NCBI GenBank assembly: GCA_017983635.1
Contig: JAGOBA010000017.1
Span: 1 to 64,000 of the forward strand
Length of the DNA: 64,000 nucleotides
DNA from: Alphaproteobacteria bacterium
GTDB taxonomy: Bacteria; Pseudomonadota; Alphaproteobacteria; Micropepsales; Micropepsaceae
Reading direction: 5' to 3'
In this document: in pieces, positions 17,701 to 26,023 of the stretch
Numbering within the stretch: the stretch's first letter is position 1
Layout of the letters: the number at the start of each line of letters is the position of its first letter
Program-made: the position numbers and the translations under genes
The notes under the pieces: model-generated
Database searches by the model: none
Seen by the model: only the letters and a program-made list of their open reading frames with translations
What the model was told of the DNA's origin: nothing

Positions 17701-19250
17701 TGCTGATCTCGCCACCGCCGCATCACGACATCTACTCGATCGAAGACCTTGCGCAGCTCATCTACGACCTGAAACAGATCAACCCGACCGCACGCGTCTG
17801 CGTAAAGCTCGTCGCCTCGACCGGTATTGGCACGATCGCCGCAGGTGTCGCGAAGGCGCGTGCCGACATCATCTTGATCTCCGGCCACGTCGGCGGCACC
17901 GGCGCCTCGCCGCAAACCTCGATCAAGTACGCCGGCGTCCCCTGGGAAATGGGTCTTACAGAAGCAAACCAAGTTCTGACGCTGAACAACCTTCGCCACC
18001 GGATCATCCTGCGCACCGACGGCGGCCTGCGTACCGGCCGCGACATCGTGATGGCCGCCATGATGGGCGCCGAAGAATTTGGCATCGGCACCGCAGGCCT
18101 CATTGCGATGGGATGCATCATGGTACGCCAATGCCATTCGAACACGTGCCCGGTCGGCGTGTGCACGCAGAACGAGGAGCTTCGCAAGAAGTTCACCGGT
18201 ACGCCCGAGAAGGTCGTGAATCTGATGAGCTTCCTCGCCGAGGAGGTGCGCGAAATCCTCGCCTCGCTCGGCTTCCGCTCCCTGAAAGAGGTGATCGGCC
18301 GCACCGACCTGCTTACCCAAGTCAACCGCGGCGCGCACGACCTCGACGACCTCGACCTCAATCCGCTGCTGGTGCAGGCCGATCCCGGCCCGAACCCACG
18401 CTATTGCACGATCGAGGGCCGCAACGAAGTCCCCGACACGCTCGACCAGGACATCGTGAAGGACGCCCGCCGCTTCCTCGAAGATGGCGAGAAGATGCAG
18501 CTCATGTACACCGTGCGCAATACGATGCGCGCGATCGGCACACGCGTCTCGCATCACATCGTGAAGAAGTATGGCATGAAGGGCCTGAACCCCTGCCAGC
18601 TCACGCTCGACCTGCGCGGCTCGGCCGGCCAATCGCTCGGCGCCTTTGCGGTACAAGGCGTGAAGCTGAAGCTCTTCGGCGACGCGAACGACTACGTTGG
18701 CAAGGGCCTCTCTGGCGCGACAATCATCGTGCGCCCGATGGTGTCGAGCCCGCTCGAGAGCGAGCAGAACGTTATCATCGGTAACACCGTGCTCTACGGC
18801 GCGACCGCCGGGAAACTATTCGCGGCCGGGCAGGCGGGCGAACGCTTCGCCGTGCGCAACTCCGGCGCACTGACGGTTGTCGAAGGCTGCGGCTCGAACG
18901 GCATCGAATACATGACCGGAGGCGTCGCGGTGATCTTAGGCACGATCGGCGAAAACTTCGCCGCCGGCATGACCGGCGGCATGGCCTTCGTCCGCGATCC
19001 TTCGAACGAGCTTCCGATCAAGATCAACGCTGACAGCGTCGACTGGGTCCGCCTGAAGTCGCGCTACTGGGAAGACCTACTCTTAGGCCTGATTGAAGAA
19101 CACGCCGCAGAAACCGGCTCCCGCCACGCCAAGCGCATTCTCCAACAATGGGACCTGGAACGCGGCCGCTTTTGGCAGGTCTGCCCAAAGGAAATGCTGA
19201 CGCGCCTGAGACACCCGTTGAGCGACGAGCCGGAGGCTGCGACAGCCTGA
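14703..19250 (+). CDS. gltB: Glutamate synthase large subunit
   Basis: The ATG at 14703 gives 1,515 residues, the full GltB length. The propeptide ends before HDACGVG: Cys34 becomes the N-terminal nucleophile of the class II glutaminase domain. The central domain, the FMN synthase domain and a C-terminal beta-helix (GXGXG repeats, about 1250-1480) follow. A 3Fe-4S motif GCIMVRQCHSNTCPVGVC is visible. With GltD it forms NADPH-GOGAT, the main ammonium assimilation route with glutamine synthetase. It ends 2 nt from the convergent GST gene. Confidence 0.97.
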   Translation: MTNEVELELTRYRTNAKHLEENHAYAPDQEHDACGVGLVAAVDGKPRREVVLHAIAALKCVWHRGAVDADGKTGDGAGLHIQVPQDFFADEVRATGHQLEGGRIGIGMIFLPRTDYAAQETCRTIVEAEILRFGYYIYGWRQVPVDISVIGEKANATRPEIEQIMFDTGTKKDVEAIERDLFIIRRRIETQVRKASIPNFYVCSLSTRSLIYKGMFLAEQLSTFYPDLNDPRFVSPMAIFHQRYSTNTFPTWYLAHPFRMLAHNGEINTLKGNINWMKSHEIRMASEAFGEHQEDIKPIIQPGSSDSAALDAVFEVLCRAGRSAPMAKTLLIPEAWSKKGTAMPEAHRAMYQYSNSVMEPWDGPAALAATDGRWVIAGLDRNGLRPLRYTITDDGLLFVGSETGMVVLPEQKITRKGRVGPGQIIGVDLERGQFFDDRAIKDELASEHPYEEWTKNVVDLEPIIGPGPEPLMFDDKGEFRRRQLAAAISIEDLEMILHPMVEDGKEPVGSMGDDAPLAVLSQQYRPLSHYFRQNFSQVTNPPIDSLREDRVMSLRTRFRNLGNVLAQDKTQVEVFTLESPVLSTGMYIRMKDHLVGRFFEIDCVFDVGANGPTDGALKEALDSICKKAEEAVASGYSHLILTDERVGPGVAAMPMILATGAVHSHLIKTRMRTFTSLNVRSAECMDTHYFAVLIGVGATTVNAYLAQECIADRHARGLFGKRSLGDCVKRYLDSVSAGLLKIISKMGISVISSYRGAYNFEAVGLSRSMVAEYFPAMPSRISGIGLGGIQKRITRQHAHAFSEDVTALPIGGLYRYRKGGETHAHSAQTIHLLQSAVGQESYQLFRRYSETIRETPPTSLRHLMDFRPRNRTPIAIEEVESITEIRKRFVTPGMSLGALSPEAHGTLNVAMNRIGAKSDSGEGGEDPARFKPKPNGDNANSAIKQIASGRFGVTAEYLNQCREIEIKVAQGAKPGEGGQLPGFKVTEMIARFRHSTPGVMLISPPPHHDIYSIEDLAQLIYDLKQINPTARVCVKLVASTGIGTIAAGVAKARADIILISGHVGGTGASPQTSIKYAGVPWEMGLTEANQVLTLNNLRHRIILRTDGGLRTGRDIVMAAMMGAEEFGIGTAGLIAMGCIMVRQCHSNTCPVGVCTQNEELRKKFTGTPEKVVNLMSFLAEEVREILASLGFRSLKEVIGRTDLLTQVNRGAHDLDDLDLNPLLVQADPGPNPRYCTIEGRNEVPDTLDQDIVKDARRFLEDGEKMQLMYTVRNTMRAIGTRVSHHIVKKYGMKGLNPCQLTLDLRGSAGQSLGAFAVQGVKLKLFGDANDYVGKGLSGATIIVRPMVSSPLESEQNVIIGNTVLYGATAGKLFAAGQAGERFAVRNSGALTVVEGCGSNGIEYMTGGVAVILGTIGENFAAGMTGGMAFVRDPSNELPIKINADSVDWVRLKSRYWEDLLLGLIEEHAAETGSRHAKRILQQWDLERGRFWQVCPKEMLTRLRHPLSDEPEAATA

Positions 19251-19252
19251 GC

Positions 19253-19906
19253 TCAAAACTCGACGTCCAACTCTTCCATGTCGTCGGGTTCGGCCTTCGC
19301 GGCGCCGACCCATTCTTCCATCGGTGGCCAGGTGGCGATGGTCCGGCAGTAACCATCGCAAACGCGGTCGATGCGCACGTCGTAAGTCGCAAGCCGCGTC
19401 GTCACCGGCGCGTACATGGCATCCGCCACCGTCGGCTGTCCGAACAGGAACGGCCCGCCATATTGCGCAAGGCACTCACGCCAGATGGTGGCGATTCGGT
19501 CGATATCGCCACGCGCGCCGGCAAAGACCCTGTAGCCGGCGTACCGCGCCTTGATGTTCATCGGCATCGCCGAGCGCATATTGGTAAACCCAGAATGCAT
19601 TTCGCCGCTGACGCTACGGCAATGGGCGCGGGCCTTCACGTCGGCGGGAAACAAACCCGCCTGAGGTCGGATCTCGGCCAAGTACTCTGCAATCGCCAAC
19701 GTATCCCAGACCACCACGCCATCGTGCTCAAGCCGCGGTACCAAGAACGACGGCGACAATAAGAGCAGTTCGGCGCGCGCTTCGGGGTCATCCGGGGACA
19801 GAGTGCGTTCCTCGAAAGCAAGTCCCGCCATTCGGCAGAGCAGCCACCCGCGCAGCGACCACGACCCGTAATTCTTGGCTGCGATGGTTAGAGTTGCCGC
19901 ATTCAT
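19253..19906 (-). CDS. Glutathione S-transferase family protein
   Basis: The ATG at 19906 gives 217 residues, starting MNAATLTIAAKNYGSWSLRGW. The N-terminal thioredoxin-like domain has the cis-Pro segment FLVPRLEHDG and glutathione-binding DTLAIAEYLAE. The all-helical C-terminal domain follows from about residue 90. The NYGSWSLRGW start is typical of a bacterial GST subgroup; the substrate is unknown. Its end nearly touches gltB, convergent, and it is divergent from the PHA depolymerase gene. Confidence 0.85.
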   Translation of the reverse strand: MNAATLTIAAKNYGSWSLRGWLLCRMAGLAFEERTLSPDDPEARAELLLLSPSFLVPRLEHDGVVVWDTLAIAEYLAEIRPQAGLFPADVKARAHCRSVSGEMHSGFTNMRSAMPMNIKARYAGYRVFAGARGDIDRIATIWRECLAQYGGPFLFGQPTVADAMYAPVTTRLATYDVRIDRVCDGYCRTIATWPPMEEWVGAAKAEPDDMEELDVEF

Positions 19907-20046
19907 AATCGCACCTGCCCAATCTGACGTCACAATTTGGCATCACGCGCGCAACAAAAACCGAAACGCTGTTTGATACGCGCGATTTCTTGTTAGCCTA
20001 CCATAAAGTCAGTGGCGTTTCAGTGATTCAGAGGGGCTGCCGCGGC

Positions 20047-21261
20047 GTGCTCTATCAACTCTATCAGACGCAGTCCGACATGCTGTTGCCGATGCGCACG
20101 ATGGCACAGGCGATGCAAGCGACGTTCGGTTGGACCCACCGCGCCCCGCGTCTGCCCATGATGCGGCGGATGTCGGCGGCACTGGAACTCTTCGATCGTT
20201 TTCAACTCACGCATGACCGTCCCGACTTCCGCATTCGCCAGGTAAAGACGGGCGGACGAATCGTCGACGTCTTTGAGAAGGTCGTGACCGCAACGCCATT
20301 CGGAGCGCTGCTGCACTTCCGCAAAGACATGGACGCGCGCCACCCCGCCGTGCTGGTCGTGGCGCCGCTATCCGGGCACTTCTCGACTTTGTTGCGCAAC
20401 ACGGTCGAGACCCTCCTGCAAGACCACGACGTCTACATTACCGATTGGCACAACGCGCGCGACGTGCCTGTTTCCGCCGGCGAGTTCGGTTTCGCCGACT
20501 ACATCGACAGCGTGATTTCGTTTCTGGAATACGTAGGCCCCGGCGCGCATGTCGTCGCCGTGTGTCAGCCCTGCGTCCAAGTTCTGGCCGCCGTCGCCTT
20601 GATGGCGGCCGACGATCATCCCTGCCAACCGAAATCGATGACGCTCATGGGCGGCCCGATCGACGTGCGCCAGTCGCCAGCGACCGTCAACGCGCTTGCT
20701 TTCGATCATCCGATTGAATGGTTCGAGAAAAACCTGATCACGACCGTGCCCTTGCGCTATCGCGGCGCGGGCCGGCGCGTCTATCCGGGCTTCGTTCAGC
20801 TGAACGCGTTCATGAAAATGAACATGGCCCGCCACGTGAAGGCGCATCGCAAGCTCTACAAGCACCTCGCCAACAACGAGCACGAAGAGGCGGCCGCGAT
20901 CAAAGAGTTCTACGACGAGTATTTCGCCGTTCTCGACATGCCGGCCGAGTTCTACCTCGAAACCGTGCGCCTCGTGTTTCAAGAAGCGCTGCTCGCCAAG
21001 GGTAAACTCACCCACCGCGGCGAACGCGTCGATCCTTCGAAGATCAAACGCACAGCGCTGCTGACGGTCGAGGGCGAGCGCGACGACGTCTGCGCGCTCG
21101 GCCAAACCGCCGCCGCGCACGATCTGTGCACCGGTCTGCGCCCCTATATGAAGCGTCATCACATGCAGGTCGGCGTCGGCCACTACGGCCTCTTCAGCGG
21201 CAAGCGCTGGGAGACGCAAATCTACCCGCTCGTGCGAAACACAATCCTGTCGAGCAGCTGA
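20047..21261 (+). CDS. phaZ: Intracellular polyhydroxyalkanoate depolymerase
   Basis: I place the start at GTG 20047 because the protein then reads MLYQLYQTQSDMLLPMR, the usual N-terminus of the family; an AGAGGGG Shine-Dalgarno lies about 10 nt before it. An earlier frame start at 19990 adds unmatched residues. The 404-residue protein has an alpha/beta-hydrolase domain with VCQPCVQ around Cys173 to Cys176; the family uses a Cys nucleophile in a lipase-like box. A C-terminal PHB_depo_C domain ends HYGLFSGKRW. It breaks down stored PHB granules. No PHA synthase is in the window. Confidence 0.88.
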   Translation: MLYQLYQTQSDMLLPMRTMAQAMQATFGWTHRAPRLPMMRRMSAALELFDRFQLTHDRPDFRIRQVKTGGRIVDVFEKVVTATPFGALLHFRKDMDARHPAVLVVAPLSGHFSTLLRNTVETLLQDHDVYITDWHNARDVPVSAGEFGFADYIDSVISFLEYVGPGAHVVAVCQPCVQVLAAVALMAADDHPCQPKSMTLMGGPIDVRQSPATVNALAFDHPIEWFEKNLITTVPLRYRGAGRRVYPGFVQLNAFMKMNMARHVKAHRKLYKHLANNEHEEAAAIKEFYDEYFAVLDMPAEFYLETVRLVFQEALLAKGKLTHRGERVDPSKIKRTALLTVEGERDDVCALGQTAAAHDLCTGLRPYMKRHHMQVGVGHYGLFSGKRWETQIYPLVRNTILSSS

Positions 21262-21270
21262 ACGCGCCCC

Positions 21271-22551
21271 TTACGGCGCGGGCGTCGCATCCAGCAACTC
21301 CGTCGCCACCCGGCCATCGACAGGCTTGCCCGACTGAAGTCCCAACAGCGACATCGCTGTCGGATGCACGTCGATAATGTCGAGCGACGAAATCTCCTTG
21401 CCCTTCGCAATGCCGGCACCCCACGCGTAGAACACGCCGTGCATCTCTTTGATTGCAGGGTCATAGCCGTGCGACGCCTTAAGCCCACCCAAATTCCCCG
21501 GCACGAAGGTGTCGGACCAGAACCATGTCATCCCCATCAGATGCGCATACCACGGCAGGCTGCTCGCCGGCGCGATGTAGTAGGGCGGCTTGGCGACCAG
21601 CATCAGATCGCCGACCCGCGCGCTGTTGCCCAAGTGGGAATACGATGGATGCTGACCCGTGCGATAAACCGTGAAAGCGTCCTTGTAAGGCGCCAGCACC
21701 TTCTCGACACGCTCGATGCTCTCGCCCTTGTCGAGATAGAGATAGGCGCTACCGCCGTCGCCCGCGTCGTGCGCATAGATCCAATGCCGGTTGATAATGC
21801 GCCCCAGATTGACGACCGGATCGACGGCGATCATGCCGTGATCCGTGCCAATGATCAGCGTCGCCTCGCGATCGGCCGGCAACGCCTTGATGCCTGCCAT
21901 CAGCCGACCCACGATCGCATCTGCCTTGCGCACTTCGGCGAGCGTCTGCGGCGCGGTCACGCCGTTCACGTGCGCTTCGTGATCGGGCCCGCGAAAATAG
22001 AGTGCAATCAGCCGCGGCCGTTTCGCGTCCGTGCTCTTGAGCAACTCAAGTCCCCGCGTCAGCGTCTCATCGTCCGAGGGCGCTTGCTCCCACGGCACAT
22101 AGGGATTGATGACGCCGGCAAGCGCCACCTTCTTCTTTACGTCCCAGCGGTTCGCAAAGTTTAGCGCCGCCGCCGGCACGCCCTGCCGCTCCGCCGCCGC
22201 CCACGCGGGCTCACAGCCAGAAAGCCACCCCGCATCCCCGTTCTCGTCGTAGGGCACACCGCGATCCGGATCGAAGAATTTGTTCTGCACGATGCCGTGA
22301 TGCTCCGGCCAACAACCGGTCGCAAAGCTGGTGTGATTGGGCAGCGACATCGTCGGATAGACAGGCACGAGGTGCCGCGACCATGCACCTTCCTTCTTGA
22401 TGACGTCCAAGTTCGGCGTCTTCGTCACGTCGGCCATTGCGGGCGCAAACCCGTCGAACATCACGAGCACGACAGTTCGCTCCGCCGCCAGCGCAACCCC
22501 TAGCGACAAGACCATCGCTGTTACCAAGAATAAGAACCGCCCCAAAGTCAT
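21271..22551 (-). CDS. Exported ectonucleotide pyrophosphatase/phosphodiesterase
   Basis: The 426-residue protein has a signal peptide (1-22, cleavage near ALAAE). It has the alkaline-phosphatase-superfamily active site: Asp33 in LVMFDGF, nucleophile Thr67 in YPTMSLPNHTS, later DHEAHVNG and GTDHGM as metal ligands. This is the nucleotide pyrophosphatase/phosphodiesterase family, acting in the periplasm on nucleotides or phosphodiesters. The substrate cannot be told. It is convergent with phaZ with only 9 bp between. Confidence 0.87.
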   Translation of the reverse strand: MTLGRFLFLVTAMVLSLGVALAAERTVVLVMFDGFAPAMADVTKTPNLDVIKKEGAWSRHLVPVYPTMSLPNHTSFATGCWPEHHGIVQNKFFDPDRGVPYDENGDAGWLSGCEPAWAAAERQGVPAAALNFANRWDVKKKVALAGVINPYVPWEQAPSDDETLTRGLELLKSTDAKRPRLIALYFRGPDHEAHVNGVTAPQTLAEVRKADAIVGRLMAGIKALPADREATLIIGTDHGMIAVDPVVNLGRIINRHWIYAHDAGDGGSAYLYLDKGESIERVEKVLAPYKDAFTVYRTGQHPSYSHLGNSARVGDLMLVAKPPYYIAPASSLPWYAHLMGMTWFWSDTFVPGNLGGLKASHGYDPAIKEMHGVFYAWGAGIAKGKEISSLDIIDVHPTAMSLLGLQSGKPVDGRVATELLDATPAP

Positions 22552-22604
22552 CGAGCCCTCGCAATTGCCTCAAAGCAGATCATGCGCCGGATGCGTCGCA
22601 CCGT

Positions 22605-22922
22605 TCAAGTGCGCCCGACGAAAACCTCGACTTCGGCAATCTTCTCGCCGTCAAAGCGGATCCACTCCGCCATCGATCCCGATCGCTCGCCCGCATGGCG
22701 ATAGCGAACCATAAAGTCGGGTGCGCTGCCGAAGATCTGCACATCGGCGGCCCACGTCCGCCCAACATGCGGCCAAATCTCGTCGAGCATCCGGTCGCGG
22801 TCGTCATGGATGCCGAAAGGACTGACATGCCGGAAACTCGGCGCAAGAAGCCGCTCCAACCCGGCCCGATCGCGCTCCGCGAAACAGCGGAAGTAGTCCC
22901 GGATGGCTCCTGAATGATCCAT
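22605..22922 (-). CDS. NTF2/SnoaL-like protein
   Basis: This 105-residue protein starts MDHSGAIRDYFRCFAERDRAGLERLLAPSF and ends in alternating strands (AEWIRFDGEKIAEVEVF), the cone fold of the SnoaL/NTF2-like superfamily. Members bind small hydrophobic ligands or catalyse isomerisation; no catalytic residues can be assigned. It lies 23 bp downstream of the beta-lactamase-fold gene on the same strand and is probably co-transcribed. Confidence 0.7.
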   Translation of the reverse strand: MDHSGAIRDYFRCFAERDRAGLERLLAPSFRHVSPFGIHDDRDRMLDEIWPHVGRTWAADVQIFGSAPDFMVRYRHAGERSGSMAEWIRFDGEKIAEVEVFVGRT

Positions 22923-22945
22923 TCGATCCCTCCGTTCGCCCGCGG

Positions 22946-24082
22946 CTATTCCGCCAGCGCCTGATATATCGGCATGATCAACTGAAACGCGCGCAGATCG
23001 CCGGTGGTGCCTTCACCCATCTTGTTCATCACATAGGCAAAGCACGCGCGTCTGTCCTGATCGACGATGACAAGCGAGCCGCCCCAACCGCCCCAGAAGC
23101 ACGAGTTTGGACTCGGCAGTGGCATCGCTTCGCCCGGCAATCCATAGCCCATGCCGTAACGCACCGGGAGGCCCAGCACCAAGTCCGTTCCTTCGATCTG
23201 CGGCTCAAGCGCTCGTCGTGTCCCCGCTTCCGACATGATCCGCTTGCCCTTCGAGACGCCGCGATTGGCGAGCACCGTCTGGACTTCCGCGACGGACCGC
23301 GCATTGCCGATCCCACCGGCGGCCGGGATCTCGGCCGCCCGCCAACCACGCGTGCGCGGCTCCAGCGCAGTCAACGTGGGATTATCGAGCGTTCGCCCCG
23401 CAATCGTTTGCGGATCGCGGCCTTGGCCCAGAGGCGTCACCGGCGGAATGAGTTGCCCGACGCGCTGATCGTGCTGCGCCGAAAGCCCGATGTGAAAGTC
23501 GGCCCCCAGCGGCCCGGCTATCTCTTCGCGAAACAGCGTGCCGACAGTCTTCCCGCTGGCACGCCGGATCACCTCGCCGACCAAGAATCCCTGACTGAGC
23601 GCGTGGTACCCAGGCTTCTCGCCGGGCGTCCACCACGGCTTCTGCGCCGCGAGCAGCGCGCAAGTGCGGTCCCAGTCGTAAAGCTCTTCTGGCGTGATGC
23701 GAACGTCCCATCCCGCGAGCCCCGCCGAATGCGAAAGCAAGTGGCTAACCTTCACATGTGCCTTATCGTTCGCCGCGAACTCAGGCCAATACCGGGCGAC
23801 AGGCGCATGCAGATCCAGCACGCCGCGGTCCGCGAGCAACAACGTGGCGAGCGCCGTCATCGTCTTCGTCGTGGAGTACACATTCACGATCGTGTCGCGG
23901 GCCCAGGCCTGAGTCTGCGCCTGATCCGCAAACCCGCCCCACAGATCGACGACCATCTCCCCATCCACCGTCACGGCGAACGAAGCGCCGACATCGATCC
24001 CGCTCTTGAGATTGTTCGCAAAGACCTCGCGCACCCCCGCAAACCGCGTGTCGCAATGGCCGTGAACCTGAGCGTCAGACAT
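22946..24082 (-). CDS. Serine hydrolase, beta-lactamase/esterase family
   Basis: The ATG at 24082 gives 378 residues, MSDAQVHGHCDTRFAGVREV. The longer reading to 24385 is not family-like and crosses the start of the divergent gene at 24264. The SXXK motif is YSTTK (about residue 70) and a Tyr motif YHALSQG lies near 165, as in class C beta-lactamases and EstB-type esterases. HLLSHSAGL is typical of the family. There is no signal peptide, so a cytoplasmic esterase is more likely than a beta-lactamase. Confidence 0.85.
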   Translation of the reverse strand: MSDAQVHGHCDTRFAGVREVFANNLKSGIDVGASFAVTVDGEMVVDLWGGFADQAQTQAWARDTIVNVYSTTKTMTALATLLLADRGVLDLHAPVARYWPEFAANDKAHVKVSHLLSHSAGLAGWDVRITPEELYDWDRTCALLAAQKPWWTPGEKPGYHALSQGFLVGEVIRRASGKTVGTLFREEIAGPLGADFHIGLSAQHDQRVGQLIPPVTPLGQGRDPQTIAGRTLDNPTLTALEPRTRGWRAAEIPAAGGIGNARSVAEVQTVLANRGVSKGKRIMSEAGTRRALEPQIEGTDLVLGLPVRYGMGYGLPGEAMPLPSPNSCFWGGWGGSLVIVDQDRRACFAYVMNKMGEGTTGDLRAFQLIMPIYQALAE

Positions 24083-24263
24083 GAGGAATCTCCGCATTGT
24101 GTCGATGAGCGATGGTAGGCCGGGCCTGCCGTCCGGGGCCAGAGCCTCTTCACAGCCGAAAACGCCGAATCGCACGCAACTCCTGCTAAGCGACGAAGCG
24201 GTCGCAGCACGCGCTACAGGCGAAGGCTTGCACCGTGGCGCAAGCGGCCCGTAATTAGCGGTC

Positions 24264-25289
24264 ATGGGGGAATCACAAACACCCACAGTCACGCGGCGTT
24301 TTCGCATCGCCGGCATGAGCAGCGAGCGTTGTGTCGCGCGCGTCGAGGCTGTTCTGCGCGTTGTGCCGGGTGTCGAAAACGCCATCGTCGATCTCGACCG
24401 AGCCGAAGCCGTCGTGCGCTTGGCGAGCAGCGTGCCGGATGTATCGCTCGCCGCTGCCGTCGAAGTCGCCGGCTACACGCTACTGCTCGCCGCCGATCGC
24501 GAACCAGAAGCGGAGCCGGCACCGGCAGCGCCGTCGCCCGCGGCGGAACCAACTGCCACACAGCCGACGTTTGAACCGATTGGCGAAGCTGCGGAGCGGC
24601 GCTCGTGGATTCCGCCCTGGAGCACCTTTTGGTTCGTCGCCGGGCGCGGCGTCGCGATCTTCTTCGCCGGATCGATCTTCCTGACGCTGCTCTACCGCTT
24701 CGTGCCGGTGCCGATCACGCTGCACATGTTGGGCACGACGCTGATCGACGGCCACATGCTGCGCAAGGAGTGGGTTCCGCTCGAACGCATCTCGCCCAAC
24801 CTTGTGCGCGCCGTGATCGCGTCGGAGGACGGCGAGTTCTGCAACCACTACGGCTTCGACTTCGAACAAATGGAAGCGGCCTGGAAAAGCGCCAAGCGCA
24901 ACGGCGAGCGGCCGCGTGGCGCCTCGACGATCAGCCAGCAGACCGCGAAGAACGCATTCCTCTGGAACGGCCGGTCCTATCTGCGCAAAGGCCTTGAGGC
25001 CTACTTCACCGGCCTGATCGAACTCGTTTGGCCAAAGCGCCGGATCATGGAAGTCTATCTCAACATCATCGAGTGGGGCCCCGGCGTCTTCGGCGCTGAA
25101 GCCGCCTCACGCCATTGGTTCCGCAAATCGGCGGCTAAGCTCACACCGCTCGAAGCCGCACGCCTCGCGGCTATTTTGCCCAACCCCAACCGCTACCGCG
25201 CCAACCCGCCCGGCCCCTACGTCGCCGACCGCGGCTACACCATCGCCGCCCGCGCCAACGGCGTCGACGCCAGGTGCGCCAGAAGGTAG
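24264..25289 (+). CDS. mtgA: HMA-like domain fused to monofunctional peptidoglycan glycosyltransferase (MtgA type)
   Basis: Residues 12-75 resemble a heavy-metal-associated domain: FRIAGMSSERCVARVEAVL, then VPGVENAIVDLDRAEAVVRL. The usual GMxCxxC is GMSSERC (17-23), so only the second Cys remains and metal binding is doubtful. A Pro/Ala-rich linker (80-110) and one membrane helix (about 122-144) follow. The GT51 domain has SEDGEF (catalytic Glu near 188), RGASTISQQTAKN and RRIMEVYLNIIEWG. MtgA polymerises lipid II glycan strands at the inner membrane. Ordinary MtgA is about 230-240 residues and lacks the first domain. The C-terminus ends GVDARCARR. Confidence 0.85.
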   Translation: MGESQTPTVTRRFRIAGMSSERCVARVEAVLRVVPGVENAIVDLDRAEAVVRLASSVPDVSLAAAVEVAGYTLLLAADREPEAEPAPAAPSPAAEPTATQPTFEPIGEAAERRSWIPPWSTFWFVAGRGVAIFFAGSIFLTLLYRFVPVPITLHMLGTTLIDGHMLRKEWVPLERISPNLVRAVIASEDGEFCNHYGFDFEQMEAAWKSAKRNGERPRGASTISQQTAKNAFLWNGRSYLRKGLEAYFTGLIELVWPKRRIMEVYLNIIEWGPGVFGAEAASRHWFRKSAAKLTPLEAARLAAILPNPNRYRANPPGPYVADRGYTIAARANGVDARCARR

Positions 25290-25334
25290 GGCGATAGTTG
25301 AGTGAATATGGCAAGAATCAAGTAGACTCCGCCC

Positions 25335-26003
25335 ATGCGCCGCCTCCACCATTTCCAACTTTCCCCATTCTGCCGCAAAGTTCGTCTCGTGATGGGCGAA
25401 AAAAAGCTCGTGTTCGAGAACGCGCCCGAAAAGCCATGGGAGCCCAAAGCGGATCTGTTTCCGCTTGATCCGTCGGGCCAGTTGCCTGTCGTCGTTGAGG
25501 ACGGTGGTTTCCGCATTGCGGACTCGCAGGCCATCGCCGAATACTTCGAAGAACTGCATCCCGACCCGCCGCTGCTTCCAAAGCGCCCCACTGACCGCGC
25601 CGAAGTGCGCCGGATCACGGCCTGGTTCGACCGCTTTTTCTTCAGCGAAGTCACCTCGACCATCATTCGAGAAAAGTTGATCAAACGCTTCGCCAACGGA
25701 GCACCGGCGCCGGACCTTGCCGACATCCGGCGCGCGCTCGAAGCGTTGCGCAGGCACATGCGATTCATCGAAAACCTACTCGATCAGCGCGACAATCTTG
25801 GCGGAGCACTGGGCCTCGCGGATTTCACCGGTGCCGCGCACTTTTCCTGCATCGATTATTTCGGTGACGTCCCTTGGGACGCCTACCCAAAAGCCAAGGA
25901 ATGGTACGCGCGCCTGAAATCGCGCCCGAGCTTCCGTCCGCTTCTCGCCGACAATTTGCCAGGTATCGCGCCCCCGCCGCACTATGCGAACCTCGATTTC
26001 TAA
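25335..26003 (+). CDS. Glutathione S-transferase family protein
   Basis: The 222-residue protein starts MRRLHHFQLSPFCRKVRLVM: a thioredoxin-like domain with SPFCRKVR (Cys13), cis-Pro at GQLPVVVEDG and the glutathione motif DSQAIAEYFEE. The helical C-terminal domain follows. It is unrelated in detail to the GST at 19253-19906. The next gene, queG, starts 20 bp downstream, so they may share a transcript; the functional link is unclear. Confidence 0.85.
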   Translation: MRRLHHFQLSPFCRKVRLVMGEKKLVFENAPEKPWEPKADLFPLDPSGQLPVVVEDGGFRIADSQAIAEYFEELHPDPPLLPKRPTDRAEVRRITAWFDRFFFSEVTSTIIREKLIKRFANGAPAPDLADIRRALEALRRHMRFIENLLDQRDNLGGALGLADFTGAAHFSCIDYFGDVPWDAYPKAKEWYARLKSRPSFRPLLADNLPGIAPPPHYANLDF

Positions 26004-26023
26004 GAACGGTGGGGAAGGGCGCG

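Noticed and set aside
16956-18656. 566-codon minus-strand open frame inside gltB
   Set aside because: It is antisense to conserved glutamate synthase domains and has no recognisable motifs.
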